Assembly: GCF_000566685.1 (NCBI RefSeq)
Contig: NZ_AZQN01000002.1
Location: forward strand, 558,001 to 622,000
DNA: 64,000 nt
DNA from: Dyadobacter tibetensis Y620-1
Lineage (GTDB): Bacteria; Bacteroidota; Bacteroidia; Cytophagales; Spirosomataceae
Direction of reading: 5' to 3'
The notes under the pieces are model-generated. The model ran no database searches. It saw only the letters and a program-made list of their open reading frames with translations, and was not told the DNA's origin. How positions within the stretch are numbered: the first letter of the stretch is position 1; every line of letters starts with the position of its first letter. The translations under genes and the position numbers were made by a program. This document shows, piece by piece, positions 53,700 to 64,000 of the stretch.

Positions 53700-56168
53700 G
53701 TGATCGAACCTACCACGGCGGCAATAAAGAGCTCCGCCAAATATATACTTACAGATAGTCGTCAATTAAGCTTTCCCGATCAGAGTATCTTTTTCTGTAT
53801 CAAAGGCGAACGCCATGATGGGCACCAGTTTATTAGCGAGTTGTACCATAAAGGCGTACGGGAATTTGTTATAGAGTCCGGCAGTTTAGATGAAAATCTT
53901 GAAAACAGGATCCTGAAGCTTTCAGACGCTCAATTCTGGGTGGTAACCTCAAGCATCCGTACTTTACAGATGACGGTGGCCATGCACCGCCGTAATTTTA
54001 ATATAGACGTTGTGGGGATTGTAGGTAGTAATGGGAAGACCATTGTAAAAGAATGGCTTAGTCAGCTTATGGCTCCCGGAGAACAGGTGATCGCCAGTCC
54101 AAAAAGTTATAATTCTCAAATAGGCGTGCCCCTCTCGGTATGGAACATGAAGCAGAGCCATACCCTCGCAATTTTTGAGGCGGGTATCTCCAAGGCCCAT
54201 GAAATGGAATATCTGCAGCCTGTAATTGCTCCTACCATCGGCTTATTTACCAATATCGGATCGGCTCATGACGATGGTTTTAGAAGTAGGAAACAAAAAA
54301 TAACTGAGAAGTTACGCTTATTCACTAAAGTCAAAAAGCTTATTTACAGAAAGGATTACCAGGAGATTGACGAGGAGATTGAATTAATATTAAGACCGGT
54401 AAATCCATTTTTGAGGACCATTAGCTGGGGCAGTGCCTTAAGTGGGGCCGATGTTCAAGTAGTCTTTAGTCCACAGAAAGATAAAACCTTTATTGCTCTG
54501 ACAGGGCAATTTGGAATATGTCGTTTCGAAACGGCTTTCCGGGATGAAGCTTCCTTAGAAAATCTGACGCATTGCATCATATTCATGCTGGAGCAAGGCT
54601 TGCAACCTCTGGACATACAACAACGAATACAGTTTCTTCGTCCTGTTTCTATGCGCCTGGAGCTAAAAGAAGGAATCAATCGATGCTATATTATCGATGA
54701 TGCTTATAATAACGATATGCAAGGGATCGCCATGGCCCTGGGTTTTCTTACTCAACAGGAACAAAGAAATGAAAAGACGGTTATACTCTCCGACATTCTG
54801 CATTCTGGCCAGTTACCGGCTGACCTATATCAAACCATGGCTCAGATCTTAAAGGAAAAGAATATTGACAGATTTATTGGTATAGGTCCAGAAATGATGA
54901 AACAGCAGACCTACTTTGACCTGCCCCGTCAGGATTTTTATCCAGATACCGATCTGTTTTTAAAGTCGTTCCCCTTCGGGAGCCTGACCGACAATCTGAT
55001 TTTAATTAAAGGGGCTCGCCCCTTTTCTTTCGAAAAAATTGTACACCGCCTCCAACAAAAAGTGCATGATACCGTGCTTGAAATAAATCTGGATGCTTTG
55101 ACACATAATCTAAACTATTATCGCAACAAGGCTGGTAAGGGCGTCAGGATAATGGCCATGGTCAAGGCCTTTGCATATGGAAGTGGGAGCACCGAGGTAG
55201 CGAGTTTACTGCAATATCATAGGGTTGATTATTTAGGGGTGGCTTACGCCGACGAAGGAGTAGCTTTACGTCAGAGCGGAATCACGATCCCGATCATGGT
55301 ACTGAATGCGTCTCCTGCCACCTTCGATATGCTTTGGGAATATAATCTGGAGCCGGAAATTTATAGTGAGAAAATTATGCAGGAATGGATACATTATGCG
55401 GGAATGCGCAATGAGCCCACCCTGATGCCTTTGGTACACCTCAAATTGGATACAGGCATGCATAGACTGGGTTTTGTTGCCGAAGAGTTAGGTTGGCTTG
55501 AGACAACCTTAGCAGAATATCCTTACATCCGGGTGGCCTCCGTATTTTCGCACTTGGTCGGAGCTGACGAAGGAGAGCATAATGCCTTCTCGATCCAACA
55601 ATACGATCGATTTAAGGCCGGGGCCGAAAAGATCGAGGCAATTTTAGGCTATCCGGTCATCAAGCATTTGCTTAATTCTGCCGGCATCGTGCGTTTTCCT
55701 GAATATCGCTTGGACATGGTGCGCTTAGGCATAGGGCTCTACGGCGTAGAGGCCACAGGGCAGGAACAGTCTCAGCTTCAAACGGTCGGGAGACTCAAAA
55801 CGGTGGTTTCCCAGGTAAAACATTTGTTGGCAGGAGAAACAGTAGGCTATGGTAGAAAGGGCAGACTAGACAAGAACGCCTCCATCGCTACCATTGCCAT
55901 CGGTTATGCCGATGGTTATAACCGCCAATTAGGCAATGGCAATGGGCAGGTATGGATCAATGGACACCGCTGTCCTACCATCGGAAATATCTGTATGGAC
56001 ATGACCATGGTGGATGTCACTGGAATTCCAGTTGAAGAGGGGAATGAGGTCATTATTTTCGGAAAAGAAATAACCATATCAGAACTAGCTCAAAAGACCC
56101 AGACCATTCCTTATGAAATCCTTACAGGCATTGGAAGTAGAGTAAAAAGAATTTTTTATAAAGAGTAA
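53700..56168 (+). CDS. murF-alr: Bifunctional MurF ligase/alanine racemase
   Basis: The 822-residue fusion joins UDP-MurNAc-tripeptide:D-Ala-D-Ala ligase (about 1-450) to PLP-dependent alanine racemase (about 455-822). The ligase P-loop is G109-S-N-G-K-T114 (VVGIVGSNGKTIVKEW), preceded by TDSRQLSFPDQSIFFCIKGE. The racemase has LEINLDALTHNLNYYRNKAG, the PLP lysine K489 in MVKAFAYGSG, and the catalytic tyrosine in ETVGYGRKGR, then TIAIGYADGYNR. Together they supply and use D-alanine for cell-wall precursor. The fusion is typical for Bacteroidota. The start is GTG at 53700. Confidence 0.95.
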   Translation: MIEPTTAAIKSSAKYILTDSRQLSFPDQSIFFCIKGERHDGHQFISELYHKGVREFVIESGSLDENLENRILKLSDAQFWVVTSSIRTLQMTVAMHRRNFNIDVVGIVGSNGKTIVKEWLSQLMAPGEQVIASPKSYNSQIGVPLSVWNMKQSHTLAIFEAGISKAHEMEYLQPVIAPTIGLFTNIGSAHDDGFRSRKQKITEKLRLFTKVKKLIYRKDYQEIDEEIELILRPVNPFLRTISWGSALSGADVQVVFSPQKDKTFIALTGQFGICRFETAFRDEASLENLTHCIIFMLEQGLQPLDIQQRIQFLRPVSMRLELKEGINRCYIIDDAYNNDMQGIAMALGFLTQQEQRNEKTVILSDILHSGQLPADLYQTMAQILKEKNIDRFIGIGPEMMKQQTYFDLPRQDFYPDTDLFLKSFPFGSLTDNLILIKGARPFSFEKIVHRLQQKVHDTVLEINLDALTHNLNYYRNKAGKGVRIMAMVKAFAYGSGSTEVASLLQYHRVDYLGVAYADEGVALRQSGITIPIMVLNASPATFDMLWEYNLEPEIYSEKIMQEWIHYAGMRNEPTLMPLVHLKLDTGMHRLGFVAEELGWLETTLAEYPYIRVASVFSHLVGADEGEHNAFSIQQYDRFKAGAEKIEAILGYPVIKHLLNSAGIVRFPEYRLDMVRLGIGLYGVEATGQEQSQLQTVGRLKTVVSQVKHLLAGETVGYGRKGRLDKNASIATIAIGYADGYNRQLGNGNGQVWINGHRCPTIGNICMDMTMVDVTGIPVEEGNEVIIFGKEITISELAQKTQTIPYEILTGIGSRVKRIFYKE

Positions 56169-56213
56169 TAGCCATGGAGGTGCAACAACCATCTGCTGCA
56201 CCTCCATGGCTAT
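56168..56213. terminator. Bidirectional terminator between murF-alr and ppk1
   Basis: Perfect 17-bp arms (ATAGCCATGGAGGTGCA and complement) around a 12-base loop overlap the last base of the murF-alr stop codon. The two flanking genes converge here. T-runs are modest. Confidence 0.88.
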
Positions 56214-56229
56214 AATATTTCAACTTATA

Positions 56230-58539
56230 TCAGATTGTCTTACAATCCGCTTCTTCAGAATGGTCGCTATCGGTAGGTGTATGTTCTTCGGAAATAACCA
56301 TTTCTTCCGCTGTGCAGGCCGGATTATTATCTTCAAAAAGCCTGGTCGCCATCACCTCCTCAAGGGTAACGTCGTAAAATGCTTTATGTACGTTCAAGGG
56401 TTCTTCTCCCTCTACTACTTCACATTTTAAGTAGGTACCATCCTCCTGCATTTCATAGGAATTGACGTTATCCTGTAGGCTAAAATAAAGGATATGGATG
56501 GCTTCTTGTTTCACCCTTGGGTCCACCAATTTGAAGAGGGATTCGATTCGCCGGTCGAAGCTTCGCACCATGGCATCTGCACTTCCTCCATACACCAGCG
56601 GATCCCCATTTTGATGAAAATAGAACAAACGGGAGTGCTCAAGGAAATCGCCTACTAAGGAGCGTACGGTTATATTTTCGCTCAGACCTTCGCGACCTGG
56701 ACGAAGGCAACACATTCCTCTCACTATCAGTTTAATAGGCACACCAGCCTGCGAGGCCATATATAATTGATAGATTATGGCCCGATCTTCCAAGGAATTA
56801 ATTTTTATACAAATACCACTAGGAAGTCCAGCCTTAGCATTTTCCGCTTCCTGATCGATCAACTCCAGGAGCTTATCACGCATATAACGTGGGGCTGTAA
56901 TAAGGTTCTGATACTCTGCCGGGTTGGAATGTCCGGTAATTACATTAAAAAATTCCGAGATGTCATGAGTATACTCTTCATTGGTGGTAAGCAGCCCCGT
57001 ATCGGTATACAAACGGGAAGTATCCTCGTTATAATTACCGCTGGAAAGGTGTGCATATCTACGAACCTGATTGCCTTCGTTTCGAACGATCAGAAGAAGC
57101 TTGGTATGAGTTTTGAGCAAGCCAATACCATAGATGACGAAACATCCGGCTTTCTGAAGTCGTTGAGCTTCCTTTATATTATTTTCTTCATCGAAACGGG
57201 CCTTTACTTCAAAAAGTACAGCTACACTTTTACCATTTTCAGCGGCATGCAGCAATGCCTCCGTAACCCGTGAGTTTTTGGCCAGACGGTAAATGGTAAG
57301 TTTGATAGATAAAACCTTAGGGTCCTCAGCTGCCTGCTCCAACAGCTGGAGCACCGGTTCGAAATTATTATAAGGATGGTGCAGGAAAATATCCCTCTCC
57401 CGCATCGCTTCAAAAACGTCTGGAATCCTTTCCCTTTCTAATACCAAGGGAGGGACCGAAGGGCGAGTCGGCGGAATCTGATCCTTAAATTCAGGATGCT
57501 TGATAATACTCCATAAAGAGGTATAGTCTATCAGCCCGTCATAGGCAAACACATTAGAATCGTCGACTTCCCAGCGCTTTTTGATCAGACTTAACAAATC
57601 TGGATCAAAGCCTGGTTCTATTGAAGCCTGAACCACCCGACCTAAACGACGGCTTTTTATTTTCTGTTTTATTTCATCGATAAAATCTGACTCCATATCA
57701 TCACTCTCCTCCATTGAAAAATCGCCATTACGGATAATTCGGAAGAGATTAGTGCTGACAATCTCTACGTTTCGATAGAGCTTCTGAATATAATTACGGA
57801 CGATGCTTTCTATAGGAACAAAAACGATTTCCTCTGCCCGTTCTATGGCATAGAAACGGGGGAGATTATGGGGGAGTTGTACAAAGGACAACTTACGATC
57901 TTCTTCGGAAGTGCTACCCTTTACCTGCGTGATCACGCCAAATACCAAAACTTTTGCCAGCAACACCGGAAAGGTATGCGTATAGTCAAACAGCATGGGG
58001 GTAAGCATGGGATATACCGTTCGATCGAAGAAATCCTCGGCAAGCTTTTTCTCCTCATTGCTTATCTCGGGAAGGGTCAGCATCCTAAAACCATGCTGGG
58101 CAAAAAGGGGCAAGAGCTCATTGCTATAACACTCATTCTGCCTACGGACAAAATCCTGCGACTCTTTAAGCAACAGTTTACGGAAAGGCACTTCCCTTAG
58201 TCCCGAATAGTCCATCCTCTCCTTTCCGAAATCCAGATAGTTATATAAACTTCCGATCCGAATGGTAAAGAACTCATCTAGGTTAGATGAAGTAATCGCC
58301 AAAAACTTGAGACGGTCAAATAAGTTTCTGTCTTTATTTTCGGCTTGGTCGAGCACCCGATCGTTAAACTTTAGCCAGCTCAAATCGCGGCTAATCAAAT
58401 CGCTCTGTTGCACCAAGGTATTGGCCTTCTCAGAAGGGCTCATCAATTTAGATTCTTCCATATCTGATTCCTGCCTATTTGATTTAAATAGTGACAATAT
58501 ATTGGTAAACTTTTTAATTTTATCGGTCTTATATATCAT
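56230..58539 (-). CDS. ppk: Polyphosphate kinase 1
   Basis: The 769-residue enzyme makes polyphosphate from ATP. The N-terminal domain has LISRDLSWLKFNDRVLDQAE and SSNLDEFFTIRIGSL. The core has LHHPYNNFEPVLQLLEQAAE, TIYRLAKNSRVTEALLHAAE, VLFEVKARFDEENNI and the phosphorylated histidine in RRYAHLSSGNYNEDT-type sequence (VRRYAHLSSGNYNEDTSRLY). The C-terminal part holds GGSADAMVRSFDRRIESLF. The first ATG (58539) adds about 26 residues before MEESKLMSPSEKANT (58461); the shorter start is equally likely. Confidence 0.96.
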   Translation of the reverse strand: MIYKTDKIKKFTNILSLFKSNRQESDMEESKLMSPSEKANTLVQQSDLISRDLSWLKFNDRVLDQAENKDRNLFDRLKFLAITSSNLDEFFTIRIGSLYNYLDFGKERMDYSGLREVPFRKLLLKESQDFVRRQNECYSNELLPLFAQHGFRMLTLPEISNEEKKLAEDFFDRTVYPMLTPMLFDYTHTFPVLLAKVLVFGVITQVKGSTSEEDRKLSFVQLPHNLPRFYAIERAEEIVFVPIESIVRNYIQKLYRNVEIVSTNLFRIIRNGDFSMEESDDMESDFIDEIKQKIKSRRLGRVVQASIEPGFDPDLLSLIKKRWEVDDSNVFAYDGLIDYTSLWSIIKHPEFKDQIPPTRPSVPPLVLERERIPDVFEAMRERDIFLHHPYNNFEPVLQLLEQAAEDPKVLSIKLTIYRLAKNSRVTEALLHAAENGKSVAVLFEVKARFDEENNIKEAQRLQKAGCFVIYGIGLLKTHTKLLLIVRNEGNQVRRYAHLSSGNYNEDTSRLYTDTGLLTTNEEYTHDISEFFNVITGHSNPAEYQNLITAPRYMRDKLLELIDQEAENAKAGLPSGICIKINSLEDRAIIYQLYMASQAGVPIKLIVRGMCCLRPGREGLSENITVRSLVGDFLEHSRLFYFHQNGDPLVYGGSADAMVRSFDRRIESLFKLVDPRVKQEAIHILYFSLQDNVNSYEMQEDGTYLKCEVVEGEEPLNVHKAFYDVTLEEVMATRLFEDNNPACTAEEMVISEEHTPTDSDHSEEADCKTI

Positions 58540-58671
58540 ATCCTTAACTGATCGGGGTCGACGAATGCTACTGTTGATAGTGTGTTAATATTTATCCCAA
58601 ATCTAAAAAATTCAACGAATTTCGACCTTATTTGTTTCTAAATCGAGATATATTTTATTATGAAATGGTTA

Positions 58672-58716
58672 AAAAAGTAAACGGATGGCTGAAATACAGC
58701 CATCCGTTTACTTTTT
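58672..58716 (-). terminator. Terminator after gyrB
   Basis: Perfect 20-bp arms (on plus, AAAAAGTAAACGGATGGCTG and complement) close over AAATA. The T-run lies correctly for minus-strand transcription from gyrB, 18 bp past the stop codon. Confidence 0.93.
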
Positions 58717-58733
58717 CTTAACGAATTGATGGC

Positions 58734-60719
<1,986 letters not shown>

Positions 60720-60861
60720 TCACTCCAAGAGCACTCAAAGCAAAGTGTAAAGGTACGACATTTTAACTACTTTTCCTTGGCTCTGTACCGATTTGACGCA
60801 GGCTTCAGATGGTGGGCATTCTGAGCCTCATCAAACCTGCTAAGAATCCTTGAATGATCCC

Positions 60862-62562
60862 CTAAAACAGGAGTTTCCCTCCCTGGGAAACCAAGACAAG
60901 ATGGGAGTGATAAAACTTTTTACTACCATCTCTCGAAACATCGACAACCAGTAACTGGTACCGTCCCTCTATAAGGTCATCATTTCTAAATAATGCCTGG
61001 AAACCAGATTTGTGGTAGTGCTGTATGGTCAAAACCGCCTTCCGTCCTTCCATTTCCGGGGTGGCAGCATGCAACCATATTTTTCCGCTTTCAATATTTC
61101 TAAGGGCGAGAAACCGATTGGAAAGAAGAGGTAAACGGGGAGGTGCCTCCGATTGACTGATATAAAAGTAAGTGAGGCTATCCACCACCCCATTGATACT
61201 CCTTATAAAATTCCAATCGAAAATGGCTGCCGATGAATCGGCTGACATGGGTAGAGAACTTGACGAAAATGCCTTTTCTATTTCCGCCTTACTTATCCGG
61301 GGTTCTGGCATCCTCAATATACCACGGTCGGTAGCTGGAAAAAGGTAGAACGATGCATTCCGTTGAAGAGATCGTTCCACAGAAAACAACTCCCGGTTAT
61401 TAACCCAGTTAAACACATCCGCTAAATATGTGGTCTGTTTATTTTCTACAGTTCGAGTAAACCTATAATAAGAATATGTACAATATACAACGCCTATTAG
61501 GCTTATGCAGTGGAGTAAAAACTTATTTCTCAGGTACCCCAAATCCAAAAGTAGCAAATAAACAATAACGGTAGACATAGCCGCATAGATTTGAAACCGA
61601 CTGGTAATGGCTCCTCCGGCAGAAGAACGAAAAACGGCTATAACCATGCTCATAACCAGCATGTAGACGAATACACCTAATAAGGGGATTTGTCGAACGG
61701 GTAAAGATTCCTCCTGATATAACATGCTCTTCAGACATAAAACGATTAGGATGAGCACGATTAGAATCAACAGTCCACCCCATATTACTGACCAAATTAC
61801 CTGATCGGTCCATACCATCATAGAGGCGCCTATAAAGCCTGTAAAAGATTCGAATGGAGCCCAGAAATTGTCTGGTAAACCAGCAGCTTGACCAAATTGA
61901 TATCCATATAAGTAGAAGCCAAGTGCCAAAAACATACCCAATACGACTACTATGGACTTCTTCCATTCTGCAAAGAGAATCAGGCAGAAGATGAGAGCAG
62001 GGAAGGAAAAAATACCATTCCCATGGGTAAAAGTAGCCATGAGACCCATTAAAATACCCCATCCTACTCCCGACCAGGTTCTGCGGCATACCATCACAAT
62101 ACTCCCAATGGTAAACACTGTACTAATGGAATGCTGCATACCATTTAGCGACCAGCCGGTAATATCATGATACAGGGGGTGAAAAAAGAATAGTGCCGCC
62201 GGCAAAAAATAGGCAATTGAAACGGAAGTCCTTTTGAACTGTTGGTATAAAAACCAGAATATCAGGCTGATATTAATAGCCGTAATAACCGTGTAAGCGC
62301 GAAAATTCAGCGTACCCGTTAAACTATAATTTCCCAAGGCAATAAGACGGGGTACCACCGCTTTATGGTCGTTATGAACACTAAATAGTTCCCGCAGGAA
62401 AACGGCAAAATCGGCCCCTGGTTTCGTTACAGCCTCAACAAACTGAATAAGTAAGAAGTCGTCTTGAAAGGGAAAGTCAACTGCATAAAAGAAATTATAA
62501 ATAATGAAGAAACAATAAATGATCAATAGACCCAGCCAATATACCAATTTCGACATACTCAA
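60862..62562 (-). CDS. Large polytopic membrane protein, GT-C glycosyltransferase-like layout
   Basis: The 566-residue protein has about ten transmembrane helices in the first 400 residues and a soluble domain of about 170 residues at the C-terminus. The first extracytoplasmic loop starts with DFPFQDDFLLIQFVEA; an acidic pair at this position is typical of GT-C enzymes such as PMT/ArnT-like transferases, which use lipid-linked sugars. HNDHKAVVPRL follows. No closer family is recognised. It lies 170 bp upstream of gyrB on the same strand. The functional suggestion is an inference from topology. Confidence 0.72.
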   Translation of the reverse strand: MSMSKLVYWLGLLIIYCFFIIYNFFYAVDFPFQDDFLLIQFVEAVTKPGADFAVFLRELFSVHNDHKAVVPRLIALGNYSLTGTLNFRAYTVITAINISLIFWFLYQQFKRTSVSIAYFLPAALFFFHPLYHDITGWSLNGMQHSISTVFTIGSIVMVCRRTWSGVGWGILMGLMATFTHGNGIFSFPALIFCLILFAEWKKSIVVVLGMFLALGFYLYGYQFGQAAGLPDNFWAPFESFTGFIGASMMVWTDQVIWSVIWGGLLILIVLILIVLCLKSMLYQEESLPVRQIPLLGVFVYMLVMSMVIAVFRSSAGGAITSRFQIYAAMSTVIVYLLLLDLGYLRNKFLLHCISLIGVVYCTYSYYRFTRTVENKQTTYLADVFNWVNNRELFSVERSLQRNASFYLFPATDRGILRMPEPRISKAEIEKAFSSSSLPMSADSSAAIFDWNFIRSINGVVDSLTYFYISQSEAPPRLPLLSNRFLALRNIESGKIWLHAATPEMEGRKAVLTIQHYHKSGFQALFRNDDLIEGRYQLLVVDVSRDGSKKFYHSHLVLVSQGGKLLF

Positions 62563-62654
62563 AATATGCTTGTTTAATGTAATTTCGATTTTCAGTGGTA
62601 GTACTTATACCTGCTGAACAGATCAATTAAAGGCGAAGAAAGCACATTTTAGAC

Positions 62655-62695
62655 AAAAAAATAGGCGGGCCAGTGAAATAATCCACTGGCCCGCC
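62655..62695 (-). terminator. Terminator of the cytochrome-containing dehydrogenase gene
   Basis: GC-rich 12-bp arms GGCGGGCCAGTG and CACTGGCCCGCC around an 8-base loop, followed on the minus strand by a T-run. It lies between the haem protein gene and the membrane protein gene. Confidence 0.9.
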
Positions 62696-62752
62696 CATAT
62701 ATTTAATTCATTTTCGGAAGTCCCCAGGATAGCACTTCCATTCAACCAGGCT

Positions 62753-64000
62753 TTATTTTTCCATAGGATGCATTTTAAGCAATTCCTCAGGCTTATAGAA
62801 TCCTTTCTTGCTGGCTGAAGCAGCTCTTACCTGTTTCACCTTTTCGGGGGATACGGCAGGTGCTTTATTTCCAAAGGAATTTCGTACATAAGTTAAAACA
62901 CTCGCTAGTTCCTTGTCATTAAGCAGGCCAGCAAATTGCGTCATGGGAACCTGTCCAGGGTATTTTTTACCCGCAACTTCTATTGGCCCCATCATCCCAT
63001 TCAATACGAGCTTAATCAACCTCTCTTCACTTCCTACTACCCAAGGTGTACCAATTAGAGGAGGGAAACCGGCAGCTTCCAGACCTTTACCGTCTGGTTG
63101 GTGACAGGTAGAGCAATATCCTTCCCTTAAGAAGATTTCTTTTCCTGCCTTAAACAACTCCTGTTCCTTACCCTTAAGTCCGGAGGCAACCACGGTTTCC
63201 TTGACTTCCTTCACAGATCTGTCGTTAAGGTGAGCGACTGCAGCATCATAGGCATGAATGGTCCATTCGTCCATAGGCTTTTTAGAGGCAGCATTTAATA
63301 CCATCATACCTTTCTCTTTGCCTATCCAGGAAGCGGCCACTATCGCTGCAAGCCTTACCCTACCATGTTCGTCATTGGCCGCCTGTTGTAATAATTGAGC
63401 CTGGTCGGCTACTTGATGGCCAGTGTACCGCAACACTTGTACAGCTGCTGTGCGGGCTCTAAAATCTTTAAATTTCATCACCTTACGCAACAATTCCTGA
63501 TCCACCTTATTCATTCCCCAGGTTACCCACAGTGCTTCCAGGACTTGATGTTCGTAATTCGGGTCGTTCTTATCCAATCCAGCTACCCAGGTCTTAGCCT
63601 TCGCTAAAACCTGCTTCTGATCGCGGCCACGGAGCTCTGCTCTTGTGCGATAGCGCGCCCGGTATTCCGGCAATTTCAAATTATCAAAAAGAACATCTAA
63701 ACTAGCACCATGAATTTTGGCAGGCTTAACCAACGGACGGCCCGGGTAGGTAATGCGATATACCCGACCATGAGAATGATCGCGCAACGGATCACGTGCG
63801 TTATGCTGCATATGTCCGATTAAGATATTATGCCAATCGATCACATACAGAGAACCATCTGGGGCAAACTCCATATCTACTGGTCTGAAGTTCCGATCGG
63901 TACTTACGATCAAATCCTTACGGTGACGACTCGCATAACCTGTTCCATCATCTTTCAATGTATGTTGCTTGGTCCCCAAGAATCCAATGGTATTATTAAT
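62753..64000 (-). CDS. Cytochrome c-containing dehydrogenase-like protein, C-terminal part
   Basis: The frame is open to the right edge, giving about 415 residues of the C-terminal region. The visible part contains the end of a beta-propeller (RNFRPVDMEFAPDGSLYVID, HGRVYRITYPG) as in L-sorbosone/glucose dehydrogenase-like proteins. A HEAT-like helical region (about 60-260) and a c-type haem domain with CSTCHQPDGKGLEAAGFPPL and the Met ligand near GQVPMTQFAGLLNDKELASV follow. This is the layout of the PVC-type haem-binding family of periplasmic or secreted sugar dehydrogenases. Substrate is unknown. The N-terminus lies outside the window. Confidence 0.88.
   Translation of the reverse strand: MNNTIGFLGTKQHTLKDDGTGYASRHRKDLIVSTDRNFRPVDMEFAPDGSLYVIDWHNILIGHMQHNARDPLRDHSHGRVYRITYPGRPLVKPAKIHGASLDVLFDNLKLPEYRARYRTRAELRGRDQKQVLAKAKTWVAGLDKNDPNYEHQVLEALWVTWGMNKVDQELLRKVMKFKDFRARTAAVQVLRYTGHQVADQAQLLQQAANDEHGRVRLAAIVAASWIGKEKGMMVLNAASKKPMDEWTIHAYDAAVAHLNDRSVKEVKETVVASGLKGKEQELFKAGKEIFLREGYCSTCHQPDGKGLEAAGFPPLIGTPWVVGSEERLIKLVLNGMMGPIEVAGKKYPGQVPMTQFAGLLNDKELASVLTYVRNSFGNKAPAVSPEKVKQVRAASASKKGFYKPEELLKMHPMEK

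Noticed and set aside
61523..62089. 188-codon frame inside the large membrane protein gene
   Set aside because: It overlaps the membrane protein in another frame on the same strand and has a disordered, Trp/Cys/Arg-rich composition typical of a shadow frame.

Overview
The window looks like a chromosomal segment of a Bacteroidota bacterium, most likely a Cytophagales-type (Cytophagia) organism. The evidence is a SusC/SusD pair with an ECF sigma/FecR switch, a type IX secretion sorting domain, a PorD-like protein, MurF-Alr and CoaBC fusions, the Bacteroidota-type RNA polymerase omega subunit, Rho with a long acidic insert, and promoters of the TTG-N19/20-TAnnTTTG type. No phage, insertion sequence, CRISPR array or rRNA was seen. 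Both ends cut through genes.

Region by region. 1-2030: start of a GH92 alpha-mannosidase-like gene and a 5'-truncated gene remnant. 2249-11625: sigma factor, anti-sigma factor, SusC with an STN signalling domain, SusD and a metzincin-type metalloprotease, which reads as a regulated uptake locus probably aimed at protein or peptide. 12174-14838: secreted glycerophosphodiesterase and sulfatase. 14911-23845: a metal-related block on the minus strand holding two DUF4625 lipoproteins, a TonB-dependent receptor, a DUF421 protein, an 18-cysteine copper-storage-like protein, and an operon of flavoprotein, methyltransferase, HMA-like protein and COG0523 GTPase. The receptor gene and the GTPase operon each carry two copies of the same palindrome (TGCAAC-N3-GTTGCA type) with centres 38-39 bp apart. 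I interpret this as one Fur-family, probably zinc-responsive (Zur), regulon; it is the most interesting feature of the window.

24330-46747 is mostly housekeeping: tRNA-Ser(TGA), purL, tilS, an OstA-like protein, bamD, rpoZ, coaBC, porD, a small Sm-like protein, recN, SCO and cytochrome c, lptC, coaX, rho, and htpG. It includes an OmpA-type gene followed by two paralogous membrane-anchored helix-hairpin-helix proteins. 46973-53440 holds several uncharacterised membrane or lipoproteins, a Prx6-type peroxiredoxin and a cysteine desulfurase/XdhC/MocA operon for molybdenum-enzyme maturation, with no molybdoenzyme in view. 53700-64000 holds murF-alr, ppk1, gyrB, a large polytopic membrane protein and the end of a haem-containing dehydrogenase-like protein.

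Functions are assigned by recognising families and motifs by eye. No database search was run, so names of small or DUF families and all regulatory sites remain provisional.
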